64,000 nucleotides of DNA from Granulicella pectinivorans (lineage in GTDB: Bacteria > Acidobacteriota > Terriglobia > Terriglobales > Acidobacteriaceae), in the NCBI RefSeq assembly GCF_900114625.1, contig NZ_FOZL01000001.1:1736001-1800000 (forward strand). Direction: 5' to 3'. The translations under genes and the position numbers were made by a program. Below the pieces are notes generated by a model. That model did no database searches. It saw nothing but the letters and a program-made list of their open reading frames with translations, and was not told where the DNA came from. Position 1 is the first letter of the stretch; every line of letters begins with the position of its first letter. Shown here piece by piece: positions 26,717 through 35,547 of this stretch.

Positions 26717-27009
26717 AGGGCCTTCCAGGTCAGTTCCAGGATGACGACAAAGCTGAGAGATACTCCAAAGCAAGATCGAACCGGATACAGCAAGTGCGCC
26801 GAAGTCATATTTCAATCGTATTCGGTTCAACTCCCGCTTCGTTCCTCAGGGCAAAGTCCATTGCAAGCAAACGCCTTGTGGGGGATGCAACATGGGATTG
26901 AGGGAATGCACTCACTTATTCCCACGAAGACACATGGGCAACTGCGGCAAGAGCATGGGGCTCTGCGCAAAATTTGCCGGGACGAGACAGAGATGCTTCA
27001 ATGGTGTAA

Positions 27010-27390
27010 TTGCGGAAGCTTATCGCCATTGCGTTGCTGGCCTTCTTCGGCCTGCCGTTTGCCTCCACGCTCCTCGCGCTCACGCCGAAGAGTGAACCAA
27101 ACCTGCCTGCGTGCTGCCGACGCAATGGCAAGCACCACTGCATGATGAGTATGGCGGAGCGTGAAAAGTTGGCCGGCGATAAGCCAGCTTTTGTATCACC
27201 CCCCGATAAGTGTCCGTTCGCGCCGTCTCATGCGCTCATTGCACCAAACCGCGATCAAGTTGGTCTGTTACCCGGCAGTGCAATCTTCGCGGGCCTCATC
27301 AGCCATCCTGCAGTCTATCCGCAGGTTCTGGCCCAGTGGCGCATCAACCGCGAACGTTCGAATCAGAAGCGCGGCCCCCCGACCGCCTGA
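27010..27390 (+). CDS. small exported Cys/His-rich protein, copy 1 of a tandem pair
   Basis: About 126 residues. A signal peptide (LIAIALLAFFGLPFASTLLAL) is followed by PACCRRNGKHHCMM, a compact block with three Cys, two His and two Met that looks like a soft-metal (copper-type) ligand set. A later DKCPF adds one Cys; the tail ends in a KRGPP motif shared with copy 2. The only start giving the full signal peptide is TTG 27010, which follows an in-frame stop (TAA 27007-27009) and has no good ribosome-binding site. This copy may therefore be weakly expressed or decaying. The flanking TonB receptors and the PepSY gene support metal handling (inference). The family is not one I recognise. Confidence 0.65.
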   Translation: MRKLIAIALLAFFGLPFASTLLALTPKSEPNLPACCRRNGKHHCMMSMAEREKLAGDKPAFVSPPDKCPFAPSHALIAPNRDQVGLLPGSAIFAGLISHPAVYPQVLAQWRINRERSNQKRGPPTA

Positions 27391-27697
27391 AATCGTCCCC
27401 GAATTCATAGCAGCATGAACAGCCTCCCTTACGGGGAGACACGTCGTCGTGCATGTTCTCGCCGGTGAATGGCTGATTTCGGGAGAAGGCCATGTGCAAA
27501 GTGGGGAATTCTCTCATCCTGTCCCTGTTGTGCATGACGTAGCTGGTTGGTGTCCCCGTCTTCAAGTAGGTCTCTGGAGGATTCCACTTCAATGGCCCTC
27601 GGGAGAAATCAGTTGAGATTCTCTCTCGTTTTCGCTCCTGCTCAGGGAGCAATGCGAAGCGGCGAATCGCTGTAGATGTTCGTTCAACAGGCAAGGA
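27391..27697. other. spacer between the tandem Cys/His-rich genes
   Basis: 307 bases with no supported gene. It holds AAGGAG just before the second copy. No clear promoter could be picked. Confidence 0.35.
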
Positions 27698-28099
27698 GTG
27701 TTGAAGAAGAGATTGCGTAAGTTCTTAGCCATTGCGTTGCTTGCCGTCTTCGGCTTGCCGTTCGTCTCTCCTCTCCTCGCGATGACCGCGAGAAGTGAGG
27801 CGAATCTGCCTGCGTGCTGCAGGAAGCATGGCAAACACCACTGCATGATGAGCGCGGTGGAACGCGATCTTCTGAATGATGGCAAGCCTGCGTTTACCGC
27901 ACCGCTTGAAAGATGCCCATACTCGCCTGCAGCCATCCTGGGTACGAACCATCCGTCCAAGCTCGCGTACCCGGCATGGCAGATGATCCATGCGGATTTC
28001 GCCACCTACGCTGTAGGGGATACAGGCACTACTAAGTTGCACGTAGCCCGTGACCGAGCACACTGTAAACGTGGTCCTCCCGCTCGCTTCCTCTTTTGA
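27698..28099 (+). CDS. small exported Cys/His-rich protein, copy 2 of a tandem pair
   Basis: About 133 residues, clearly paralogous to the gene at 27010. The signal peptide is similar (FLAIALLAVFGLPFVSPLLAM), the metal-like block is PACCRKHGKHHCMM with ERCPY later, and the end is KRGPP followed by a few residues. The frame opens at GTG 27698 directly on an AAGGAG; TTG 27701 and TTG 27713 are also possible, the last aligning with the start of copy 1. The strict preservation of CCRxxGKHHCMM between copies, while the C-terminal halves diverge, marks it as the functional core. Next downstream is a TonB receptor on the same strand. Copper binding is inference only. Confidence 0.72.
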   Translation: MLKKRLRKFLAIALLAVFGLPFVSPLLAMTARSEANLPACCRKHGKHHCMMSAVERDLLNDGKPAFTAPLERCPYSPAAILGTNHPSKLAYPAWQMIHADFATYAVGDTGTTKLHVARDRAHCKRGPPARFLF

Positions 28100-28254
28100 A
28101 GTCGGACCTTAGTGTGCGCCGCTGCCTACGCGAGACATGCTTACGCCTGAACTCGGAACTCGCAGTTACGGATACTCCATCACGCCTATCGTGAATTGGA
28201 TGTCCCTGCACTTCCGCGAGAAAACCGCCCCGAGCGGAGAAGAGATGAAGAGAG

Positions 28255-30768
28255 ATGAATAGACATTGGAAGACCTTGCTTGTCGCTGCCGTGGTGCTGA
28301 CAAGCCTGCACGCGACCGTCGTCGCAGCTCAGGACACGACATCGACTGTAACGGGGCAAGTCGTCGATCCCGGCGATGCCGCCATCGTCGGTGCGCAGAT
28401 CGACCTGCGCACAAGCAACGGGGCGAAGGTGCTCCGCACAACCTCGGACTCCCAGGGGCGATTTATGCTTCGCGGTCTCTCTGGAGGACGTTACGTATTA
28501 GACGTGCTGCACGATGGTTTTCAGGAAACCAAGCAAACGCTGGTGTTATCCGGCAACGTTATGGAGGCCACACGAGTCCAGATGCCTGTTTCTACGCTGA
28601 CCCAGAGTGTGACCGTTTCCGCGAGCCCCGCGCTGGCGACAGAAACTCCGGTAAGCCAAAGTCAGGCTGAGGTAAGCCGTGAGGACTTCAAGAACTCTCC
28701 CGCAATTACGGTGGCCGATATCGTGAGCATGATGCCGGGCGTAACCTTCGTCCCTGGAAATGGTCCCCGCGACGTTGCGATCTCGGTACGTGGATCGAGC
28801 ACGAGACAGACCTATGGCGTACGCAACATCAAGGTCTTCGAGGATGGCTTTCCTGTCACGCAGCCCGATGGCCTGGCGCGAACCGACCTCACCGACCCAC
28901 ACGCCTATAGCAGTGTCGACGTCGTTCGCGGACCGTCTTCGGCGCTCTACGGAAACTACGCCACGGGAGGCGCGATTAACTTCCACACGCGCTCTGGCAG
29001 CGAGATCAAGGGGCTTGAAGTCGGGGCAGACTTTGGCAGCTTCAACTACTTCAACGACTATGCAACGTATGGCGCTGGAGATGATCGCTATCAGCTGTCG
29101 GTGTTTCTGAGCAACGTGCGCGCGGATCAGGCCACGGTCAACAACCAGTTCAATACGGTGACCGCAAATATCCTCGCCAGCTTTGCCGCAACGCCGCATG
29201 ATCGTATGACGTTCAAGTTCATCAACAACGACCTGGATACGAATCTCTCCATTCGTTTGTCGCGCGCGCAGTATCAATTGAATCCGTACCAGCTTGGCTG
29301 CCAGACGTATAGCGTGGCCTTCGCGACCAATGGTTGCGCCAGCGTCAGTGTCTACGTCAATGGATACAACGGAACAAGGCAGTCGCTCGGAGCTGCGGAG
29401 GCAGGCTTAAACCGCCACGACCGCCGCACGATCGTCGGCGCGAGGTATGAGCACGATCTGACGGAGAAGACGACTTGGCAGACGCAGTTCGTCTGGGATA
29501 ACCGTGACGCCAATCAGCCAACGAGTTCCTCTGCCTATCGTGGAACGTTGCCGTCATTCAATGTGATGAGTGACCTGCTGCGCCACGGTTCTACCTTGGG
29601 CCGCTCGTCGACGACCGTCGTGGGCGGCTTCTTCAACTACGAGAACATCAACTCGACCAGTGCGAACCTGATGCCTGGTGGAAACGCGACCATCGGCGGC
29701 GCGACGCAGACGGTTCAGGGAAGTCACCTCAACTCCGGGTTCCACGCACGACAGGAGATGTCTTTGGGCGAACGATGGACTCTTGTAGCGGGTCTGGGCG
29801 GCGAGTACACGAAACTCAGTGCGCTGGCGAACAACTTCTCGTATCCGGTTGGAGGCACACCGACGATCTCGCCGGTGACTGCCAATCGTCCCTTCTTCAA
29901 TGTCGCGCCGGAGGTGGGTGTGCAGTTCCGCCCGGACAATGCCTGGCGTCTGCATGCCCGCGTTGGGACTGGGTATGGCACGCCGCAGGCCACACAGCTC
30001 TTCACGACACCGCAGGGCGCCTTCGGCAATAACACCACGTTGAAGACGCAAAGGAACATCGGCATCGACACCGGTGCGGACTGGGCGTTGAGTTCCACGC
30101 TGCAGCTTTCCGGAACTTTCTTCTACGAGTGGTTCCGCAACGAGCAAGTGACGCAATCGCCGGGCGTAAACCTCCAGAGCTTCACCTTCAACGCGCCCGC
30201 ATCGGCGCATCGCGGAGTGGAAGCGAGCCTCGATTGGCATCCATTGCCGCAGCGGCTCACGGGCCTGCGTCTTCGGACCGCATACACCTACGACAACCAA
30301 ATCTACACAGACTACACGGAGCAGCTCACGACCGGAAGTGTGACCAATACATTCGCTCGCTCGAACAATCGCATCCCCGGTGTGCAGCCGCACTTCCTGG
30401 ATGGGCGCGTGATCTACGATCAGTCCACGGGCTCGCTGCGCGGCTTGGGTGGATATGTCGAAGCCACCTGGCGTGACCAGTACTTCCTGGATAACGCGAA
30501 CCTGCTCACGGCTCCCGGATACACGCTGCTCAACCTCAGCTTGCATTACGACCCGCCCGTCGGGCACGGCTTCACATCGCGCCTTCGGTTCTTCTTCGAT
30601 CTGCAGAACCTTGCGAACAAGACGTATGTCGGCTCAGCTGGAAACATTACGGATTCTCTGAACACATCGGGGCAACAAAACGGGGCCAGCGTACTCGCAA
30701 ACTCCACTGGCTCCATCTACGCAGGAACGCCGCGGGCTTCCTACGGTGGAGTGCGCGTCCGTTTCTAG
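28255..30768 (+). CDS. TonB-dependent outer-membrane receptor
   Basis: 837 residues. A signal peptide (LLVAAVVLTSLHATVVAAQ) and a CarboxypepD_reg domain (VTGQVVDPGDAAIVGAQIDL..., GRFMLRGLSGGRYVLDVLHDGF) come first. Next is a standard plug (VADIVSMMPGVTFVPGNGPRDVAISVRGS..., FPVTQPDGLARTDLTDPHAYSSVDVVRGPSSALYGNYATGGAINF). The barrel ends in GGVRVRF. The sequence is of the siderophore/metal-chelate receptor type. ATG 28255 follows GAGAAGAGATGAAGAG. It lies between the tandem Cys/His-rich exported proteins and a PepSY-membrane protein, an arrangement often tied to reduction and uptake of metal complexes. The substrate is not determinable from sequence. Confidence 0.93.
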   Translation: MNRHWKTLLVAAVVLTSLHATVVAAQDTTSTVTGQVVDPGDAAIVGAQIDLRTSNGAKVLRTTSDSQGRFMLRGLSGGRYVLDVLHDGFQETKQTLVLSGNVMEATRVQMPVSTLTQSVTVSASPALATETPVSQSQAEVSREDFKNSPAITVADIVSMMPGVTFVPGNGPRDVAISVRGSSTRQTYGVRNIKVFEDGFPVTQPDGLARTDLTDPHAYSSVDVVRGPSSALYGNYATGGAINFHTRSGSEIKGLEVGADFGSFNYFNDYATYGAGDDRYQLSVFLSNVRADQATVNNQFNTVTANILASFAATPHDRMTFKFINNDLDTNLSIRLSRAQYQLNPYQLGCQTYSVAFATNGCASVSVYVNGYNGTRQSLGAAEAGLNRHDRRTIVGARYEHDLTEKTTWQTQFVWDNRDANQPTSSSAYRGTLPSFNVMSDLLRHGSTLGRSSTTVVGGFFNYENINSTSANLMPGGNATIGGATQTVQGSHLNSGFHARQEMSLGERWTLVAGLGGEYTKLSALANNFSYPVGGTPTISPVTANRPFFNVAPEVGVQFRPDNAWRLHARVGTGYGTPQATQLFTTPQGAFGNNTTLKTQRNIGIDTGADWALSSTLQLSGTFFYEWFRNEQVTQSPGVNLQSFTFNAPASAHRGVEASLDWHPLPQRLTGLRLRTAYTYDNQIYTDYTEQLTTGSVTNTFARSNNRIPGVQPHFLDGRVIYDQSTGSLRGLGGYVEATWRDQYFLDNANLLTAPGYTLLNLSLHYDPPVGHGFTSRLRFFFDLQNLANKTYVGSAGNITDSLNTSGQQNGASVLANSTGSIYAGTPRASYGGVRVRF

Positions 30769-30823
30769 TAGTCCATGACCAGCGGGGGGCAGAGTGTCTC
30801 TGCTCCCCGCAAAAGGAGGCATC

Positions 30824-31363
30824 ATGAGCAACGCAACAAAGAGCGAAGAGACGCACGAACAGGGCCGCCGGCACTACCGTGCCGTATGGCGATGGCACTT
30901 CTACGCGGGAATCTTCTGTATCCCCTTTGTCGTCTGGCTGGCCTGCACCGGATCGTACTTCAAGAAAGTCCGGCAGATGACGGGCGCTGCAGCCCTTCAT
31001 CAGGATTGGACGAACGGCCGTTCGTCGGAGCTTGCCGAACGAGCCTCTTCCAACAGAAACGTGCTAGGGTCGCAGGACGGCATGCCGGGGATGGAGTACG
31101 CCGGACATATGGGGCACACGATGCCATTGACGATTGGCACTCCGAACAACGCACCGTTCAATGTCCTTGTCTCGACGGCCTATTCGCTGCGCCTGGCAGA
31201 CCCGGTTGAGGTCATGCCTGCGATGAGGCCCGGAGAGACATGGGCTCTTGCGGTTTACCTGCCCGAGATGGCAGCCTCGCTTATCCTTGTGCTACTGGTT
31301 GAAAAGTTTGTGCTTTCCCGGATTCCGTCTGTCAGCCGCTGGCTGGGATTGGTTCGGGCATGA
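30824..31363 (+). pseudogene. PepSY-associated membrane protein with internal deletions
   Basis: A 179-residue in-frame product that keeps only the ends of a PepSY-TM protein (usually about 450 residues). The N-terminus has RRHYRAVWRWHFYAGIFCIPFVVWLACTGS, the first membrane helix. A His/Met-rich piece (MPGMEYAGHMGHTM) and a DPVEVMPAMRPGETWAL segment follow. The C-terminal helix YLPEMAASLILVLLVEKFVLSRIPSVSRWLGL then joins on directly. The central PepSY domains and the two middle helices are gone, so I call it a deletion derivative. The start has AAGGAGG upstream and no stop intervenes, so a short protein could still be made. It is 55 bases after the TonB receptor and probably co-transcribed. 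Confidence 0.7.
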
Positions 31364-31419
31364 CCGAGTGGTCCCAAATCGTTGGATCGCATCCTGAACT
31401 GTATGTGAAAGGGAGTGGC

Positions 31420-32721
31420 ATGAACAATCGACGTACTTTCCTGAAAGCTGCTGCACTGTCTGCCACCTCTGCCGTCGTATCCGCGAGAGGGCGCGCGGAG
31501 CAGGCAGTAAAACCTAGGCCCGCACTCACGCCGAATTCCATTCCTGTCGGCACCTTGCCGCAGCATTTCGACGTCGAACCGGGCATCCACAATCTGGAGA
31601 ACGGCTACTGGGGAATCATGCCGCGTGCGGTTGCCCAGATTTATGCCGAACAGACGATGTACGTGAATCGAAACAACTCCATCTGGGCGAGGAACGTTCT
31701 ACCTGGAGGAGCCTGTTTGGCCGCCGGTGGGCGCGAGGCTAGGGAAGCGGTCGCGAAGATGGTCGGTTGTGCGACAGAGGAGATTGCCATCACACGCAGT
31801 GGTTCGGACGCTTTGCAAGCGTTGATCACCAACTACAAAGACATTCATCCGGGCGACGCAGTCATCTACTGTGACCTCGACTATGACGCGATGATTGCAG
31901 CGATGGATTGGCTTGGCGATCATCGCGGTGCTCAAGTGGCGAAGTTCGCTATGCCGGAGCCAGCCACGACCGAGAATATTCTTGCCGCGTACGATGCTGT
32001 ACTCAAACGGACGCCAAATGCGAAGCTCCTGCTGGTCACCCAGGTATCGAACCGGACCGGACTCGTGACGCCGGTCAAGAAAATCGTCGCCATGGCCCGT
32101 GGACGGGGAGTCGATACGGTCGTGGACATCGCTCACGGCGTCGCGTGTCTCGACTTCCAGATCGATGATCTTGGATGTGATTTTGCCGGTTGGTCGGTGC
32201 ATAAGTGGACTTCCGCCCCGCTCGGCACAGGTGCCATGTACATCCGCAAAAGCCGACTCGATGCAATCGACGTAGCCTATGACAATCACGACATTCCTGC
32301 GACCGACATCACCGCACGTGTACCCGCCGGAACGGTGAACTTTGCCGCTTTACTCACCATTCCTACTGCAGTAAAGTTTCACTTCGCAGTCGGTGGCGCG
32401 GCAAAGGAGAAGCATTTGCGTGATCTTCGGAACCGCTGGGTTGACCAGGTTCGTGGCGTGCGCAACGTCGAGATCTGCGTGCCGGATGATCCGAAGAGAT
32501 ACTGCGCGATTACGAGCTTTCGATTGAAGGGCATGCAAACAGACGAGCAAGCCCAGCGCCTGCAACACGTCCTCTTTGAGAAGTACCGCGTTCATACAGT
32601 TTGGCGACATGGCATTGCGAAGGGACCGGTCATCCGGGTGACACCGGGCCTGTACAGTACGATGGCTGATTCCGATGCTCTCGCTAAGGCTTTGCAACTA
32701 GAGAACTCAATGTTCGTATAG
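31420..32721 (+). CDS. Tat-exported aminotransferase class V-fold PLP enzyme
   Basis: 433 residues. A twin-arginine signal (NRRTFLKAAALS) opens the protein. The class V PLP fold follows: ITRSGSDALQALI (cofactor phosphate region), VDIAHGVACLDF (Asp on PLP), and K262 in WSVHKWTSAPLGTG as Schiff-base Lys. It resembles isopenicillin-N-epimerase-like or cysteine-desulfurase-like enzymes; the reaction is unknown. Tat export implies it folds with PLP in the cytoplasm and works in the periplasm. It starts 57 bases after the PepSY remnant; ATG 31420 is chosen because it leads directly into the Tat motif. It may be part of the TonB/PepSY transcript. Confidence 0.87.
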   Translation: MNNRRTFLKAAALSATSAVVSARGRAEQAVKPRPALTPNSIPVGTLPQHFDVEPGIHNLENGYWGIMPRAVAQIYAEQTMYVNRNNSIWARNVLPGGACLAAGGREAREAVAKMVGCATEEIAITRSGSDALQALITNYKDIHPGDAVIYCDLDYDAMIAAMDWLGDHRGAQVAKFAMPEPATTENILAAYDAVLKRTPNAKLLLVTQVSNRTGLVTPVKKIVAMARGRGVDTVVDIAHGVACLDFQIDDLGCDFAGWSVHKWTSAPLGTGAMYIRKSRLDAIDVAYDNHDIPATDITARVPAGTVNFAALLTIPTAVKFHFAVGGAAKEKHLRDLRNRWVDQVRGVRNVEICVPDDPKRYCAITSFRLKGMQTDEQAQRLQHVLFEKYRVHTVWRHGIAKGPVIRVTPGLYSTMADSDALAKALQLENSMFV

Positions 32722-32984
32722 CTGGTCAAAACAATGTTTCCACTCTCTGGATAGTCTCGGCGTTAAGCTCTGTGCCTGCTTCAGAAGCTATGGACATGTC
32801 ACGGAGTCGTGCGAAGCCGAGACGCGTTCCTTTGCGAAGAAACGCTAATGCTGCCGCAGCGGACGGAGGTTGTGCGATTCAGCTTCCGGCCGCTGCCTTT
32901 CCGGCCACCGCTCGTCAACTTCGCGGGAGAGACGTTCTGCGCTTCCTGATGCTTCGCGCGGTGGTACAGAGTGGCGGATCAGCG

Positions 32985-34106
32985 CTACAGGGCGTCTTCG
33001 ACTGGTCGCACTTGAAACGCCGCTGTCTCGCTGCCAAAGTAACGGCGGCGCACCCAGAATGCGACATTGACCAGGCCGATGAGCGCGGGCACCTCAATCA
33101 GAGGACCCACGACCCCTACAAAAGCCTCTCCCGAGTTCAAGCCGAAGACGGCCACGGAAACAGCAATCGCCAGTTCGAAGTTATTTCCTGCGGCGGTGAA
33201 AGAGAGCGTTGCGGATTGGGCATAGTTCGCCCCCAACTTCTTGCCCATCCAGAAGCTCACGAGGAACATGATGAGGAAGTAGATGACCAGGGGGACGGCG
33301 ATTTTCACCACGTCGAGCGGCAAGCGAACAATCAGGTCGCCCTTGAGCGAGAACATCACGAGGATGGTAAACAGCAGAGCGACAAGAGTGAGGGGGCTGA
33401 TACAGGGGACGAAACGTGTGCGATACCACTCCTCGCCCCTAAGCCGGATAAGAAGGAACCGGGTTAAAAAGCCAGCGACAAATGGAACTCCAAGGTAAAG
33501 ACCGACGCTCTTGGCAATCTGTCCGATGCCGATCTGAACGACACTTCCTTCAAAACCAAACCACTTCGGTAGCGCCGTCAGAAATGCCCAGGCATAAAGG
33601 CTGTAGAAGAGCACCTGAAAGACACTGTTGATTGCCACGAGGCCGGCAACATAATCGGTGTCGCCTTCCGCCAGTTCGTTCCAGACCAGCACCATAGCGA
33701 TGCAGCGTGCGATGCCGATCAGGATCAACCCTCTCACATAGGCAGGCTCACCGCGCAGAAAGACAATTGCCAAAAGGAACATCAGTATCGGGCCGATGAG
33801 CCAGTTCTGTGCCAGAGACAGGCCGAGGACACGTTTGTTGCGAAAGACCTCGCCGAGCTTCTCGTATCTGACTTTCGCTAAAGGCGGAAACATCATGATG
33901 ATGAGGCCGATGGCGATCGGTATATTCGTCGTGCCGGTTTGGAAGCGACTGACGAATCCGGCAGTCGATGGAATGAAGTGGCCGATGGCCACGCCAATCG
34001 CCATCGCAAGGAAGATCCAAAGTGTTAGGAGTCGATCAAGAAACGAGAGCTGCTTGCGGGCCGCAGGAACACAAATTCGCCCCTGAGTGAAAGGGCTGCT
34101 AGACAT
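32985..34106 (-). CDS. acr3: arsenite efflux permease ACR3
   Basis: 373 residues with about ten membrane helices. It matches ACR3: SFLDRLLTLWIFLAMAIGVAIGHFIP at the N-terminus, then the conserved C135 in GIARCIAMVLVWNELAEGD, which is essential in characterised ACR3 pumps, and TAAGNNFELAIAVSVAVFGLNSGEA, an ACR3 signature. It exports As(III) from the cytoplasm. ATG overlaps the arsR stop by one base (TAATG), so translation is coupled, and GAGGAC lies 8 bases upstream. ArsR represses the transcript until arsenite binds. It lies divergent from arsM and the arsC genes. Confidence 0.95.
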   Translation of the reverse strand: MSSSPFTQGRICVPAARKQLSFLDRLLTLWIFLAMAIGVAIGHFIPSTAGFVSRFQTGTTNIPIAIGLIIMMFPPLAKVRYEKLGEVFRNKRVLGLSLAQNWLIGPILMFLLAIVFLRGEPAYVRGLILIGIARCIAMVLVWNELAEGDTDYVAGLVAINSVFQVLFYSLYAWAFLTALPKWFGFEGSVVQIGIGQIAKSVGLYLGVPFVAGFLTRFLLIRLRGEEWYRTRFVPCISPLTLVALLFTILVMFSLKGDLIVRLPLDVVKIAVPLVIYFLIMFLVSFWMGKKLGANYAQSATLSFTAAGNNFELAIAVSVAVFGLNSGEAFVGVVGPLIEVPALIGLVNVAFWVRRRYFGSETAAFQVRPVEDAL

Positions 34107-34516
34107 TAGCAGTCCTCGCAGGAAGTTTGCTGAAGCGTTGTCGGAATGGGTGCGCCGTCGAGCAATGCGTATTTGGATGGAGAACAACAAGCCTTTGAGA
34201 GGTGCGCCTGATCATACATCATCGCCTTGTCTTCCTTGAGCCAGCCCAGGGTCTGTTTCAGGATTTGCGCGGCCCCGATGTGCGGCGGCATGACGATCCG
34301 ATAGTGCATCCACTTTCCCTCGCGCCGTGCCGCGACAATACCCGCGCTCCGCAGGTAGGCGAGGTGTCTTGAAATCTTTGGCTGGGGTCCGCCAAGAATC
34401 TCAACGAAGTAGCAGACGCAAATCTCCTGATCTCCCAGCAGGTTCAGGAGGCGGAGCCGTGTATTGTCGCCGAGAGCTTGAAAGAACCGCTCGACATTGA
34501 ATTTCTGTTTTGCCAT
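34106..34516 (-). CDS. arsR: ArsR-family arsenite-responsive repressor
   Basis: 136 residues. Winged helix-turn-helix of the ArsR/SmtB family (FFQALGDNTRLRLLNLLG, ISRHLAYLRSAGIV). The As(III) site is C33 and C35 in EICVCYFVE; a further Cys cluster near the C-terminus (ACCSPSK and SCEDC) may add ligands. It should leave its operator on binding arsenite and thereby switch on both divergent transcripts. ATG 34516 is chosen for the standard N-terminus; the open frame goes a little further upstream. Its start codon lies in one arm of a perfect 8-base inverted repeat shared with arsM. Confidence 0.94.
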   Translation of the reverse strand: MAKQKFNVERFFQALGDNTRLRLLNLLGDQEICVCYFVEILGGPQPKISRHLAYLRSAGIVAARREGKWMHYRIVMPPHIGAAQILKQTLGWLKEDKAMMYDQAHLSKACCSPSKYALLDGAPIPTTLQQTSCEDC

Positions 34517-34578
34517 ATCTGAATGTATACGCCTTGACGAATGCGAAAGCAAAAAATATATTCACCTAAGCAGATATG
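34514..34578. promoter_or_regulatory. divergent ars promoter with candidate ArsR operator
   Basis: Perfect inverted repeat CATATCTG (34514-34521) and CAGATATG (34571-34578), 49 bases apart, in the 72-base gap between arsR and arsM. Between them is an A/T-rich stretch (GAAAGCAAAAAATATATTCA) that could hold a -10 element. One arm overlaps the arsR start codon and the other abuts the arsM ribosome-binding site. That is a good place for repressor binding, but I infer it from position and symmetry only. Confidence 0.55.
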
Positions 34579-34588
34579 AGGAGACAAT

Positions 34589-35509
34589 ATGTCAGAGGAG
34601 CTTTTGGATTCGGTGAAGTCGAAGTACGGGGCAGTCGCGGAAAGCACTTTGTCGAACAACAATGCAGGGGTGCAAGCTGTCGCCGAGGCCTTCGGTTACA
34701 CCGCCGAGGAACTGACCTCGATTCCTGCTGAGGCCAACATGGGCCTTTCCTGCGGCAATCCGACTGCTACGGCGCATCTCCGGCCTGGGGAAGTGGTCGT
34801 CGATCTTGGTTCAGGGGGAGGTCTTGATGTGTTCCTGGCGGCCAGGATGGTTGGGCCAACAGGCCGCGCGATTGGCATCGACATGACCACGGCCATGATC
34901 GAACGCGCTAGGGCCAATGCTCAGTCGGGTGGCTACACCAATGTCGATTTCTACCAGTCCACGATCGATAAGATTCCGCTTCCCAACGCGTCGGTCGATT
35001 GCGTCATTTCGAATTGCGTCCTGAACCTCGCTCCCGATAAGCCCGCCGTCTTCCGTGAAATTGCCCGCGTCCTCAAGCCAGGCGGGAGAGTCGCTGTCAG
35101 CGACATCGCGCTGAAGCACGACCTTCCCGAGGCCGTCGCGCAAAGCATGGCCGCGTACGTTGGCTGCATCGCCGGGGCCATCAAGATGGACGACTACAAG
35201 AATGGTTTGCTCTCAGCTGGCTTCGAACACGTCGAGATTGTGGACAGTGGCGCGGACCTGAACGCTTATGCCAAGGTTGAAAATCAGGCCGGTTGCTGCT
35301 CCCCTGCAATGGACACGACGAACCCGCTCCAGGTAGTCGAGGGGGCTTGCTGTACCCCAGCGCTGGTTGAGCCTTCGCTGCATGACGATCTGACGACTCT
35401 TCTCTCGCAGCATGATGTGAATGCAGCCGCTGCGAGCGTTAAGGTGTATGCAATCAAGCCTCATGTTGGAGACTCCAAAGCCTGCTGCGGTCCGAACTGC
35501 TGTGCTTGA
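34589..35509 (+). CDS. arsM: arsenite S-adenosylmethionine methyltransferase
   Basis: 306 residues. SAM-binding motif VVDLGSGGGLDVFLAA (about 70-86), post-I motif IGIDMT, and the three As-binding cysteines C55 (LSCGNP), C143 (SNCVLNL) and C193 (VGCIAG) in their usual spacing. It methylates As(III) to methylated and volatile forms. The C-terminal tail after about residue 238 carries extra Cys pairs (GCCSP, ACCTP, ACCGPNCCA), as in several bacterial ArsM proteins. ATG 34589 has GAGGAG upstream. It is the first gene of the plus-strand ars transcript and is divergent from arsR-acr3. Confidence 0.95.
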   Translation: MSEELLDSVKSKYGAVAESTLSNNNAGVQAVAEAFGYTAEELTSIPAEANMGLSCGNPTATAHLRPGEVVVDLGSGGGLDVFLAARMVGPTGRAIGIDMTTAMIERARANAQSGGYTNVDFYQSTIDKIPLPNASVDCVISNCVLNLAPDKPAVFREIARVLKPGGRVAVSDIALKHDLPEAVAQSMAAYVGCIAGAIKMDDYKNGLLSAGFEHVEIVDSGADLNAYAKVENQAGCCSPAMDTTNPLQVVEGACCTPALVEPSLHDDLTTLLSQHDVNAAAASVKVYAIKPHVGDSKACCGPNCCA

Positions 35510-35547
35510 AGACTCGTAGCGAACCGAATGAATCATAAGGAGCTTCC

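Larger units (their letters stand above)
27010..28099 (+). repeat. tandem gene duplication
   Basis: The two Cys/His-rich genes share their first 60 or so codons at clear nucleotide level, for example GCCATTGCGTTGCT and CACCACTGCATGATGAG in both. Their ends differ more. The duplication is therefore old, with the metal-like core conserved. Confidence 0.75.

Noticed and set aside
26916..28005. Antisense open frames over both Cys/His-rich genes with similar sequences to each other
   Set aside because: Their similarity follows from the duplicated sense genes; no signals of expression.
32722..32984. Possible coding relic between the aminotransferase and ACR3
   Set aside because: Short stretches such as RFSFRPLPFRPPLVNF look protein-like, but no family could be assigned and no start is present.
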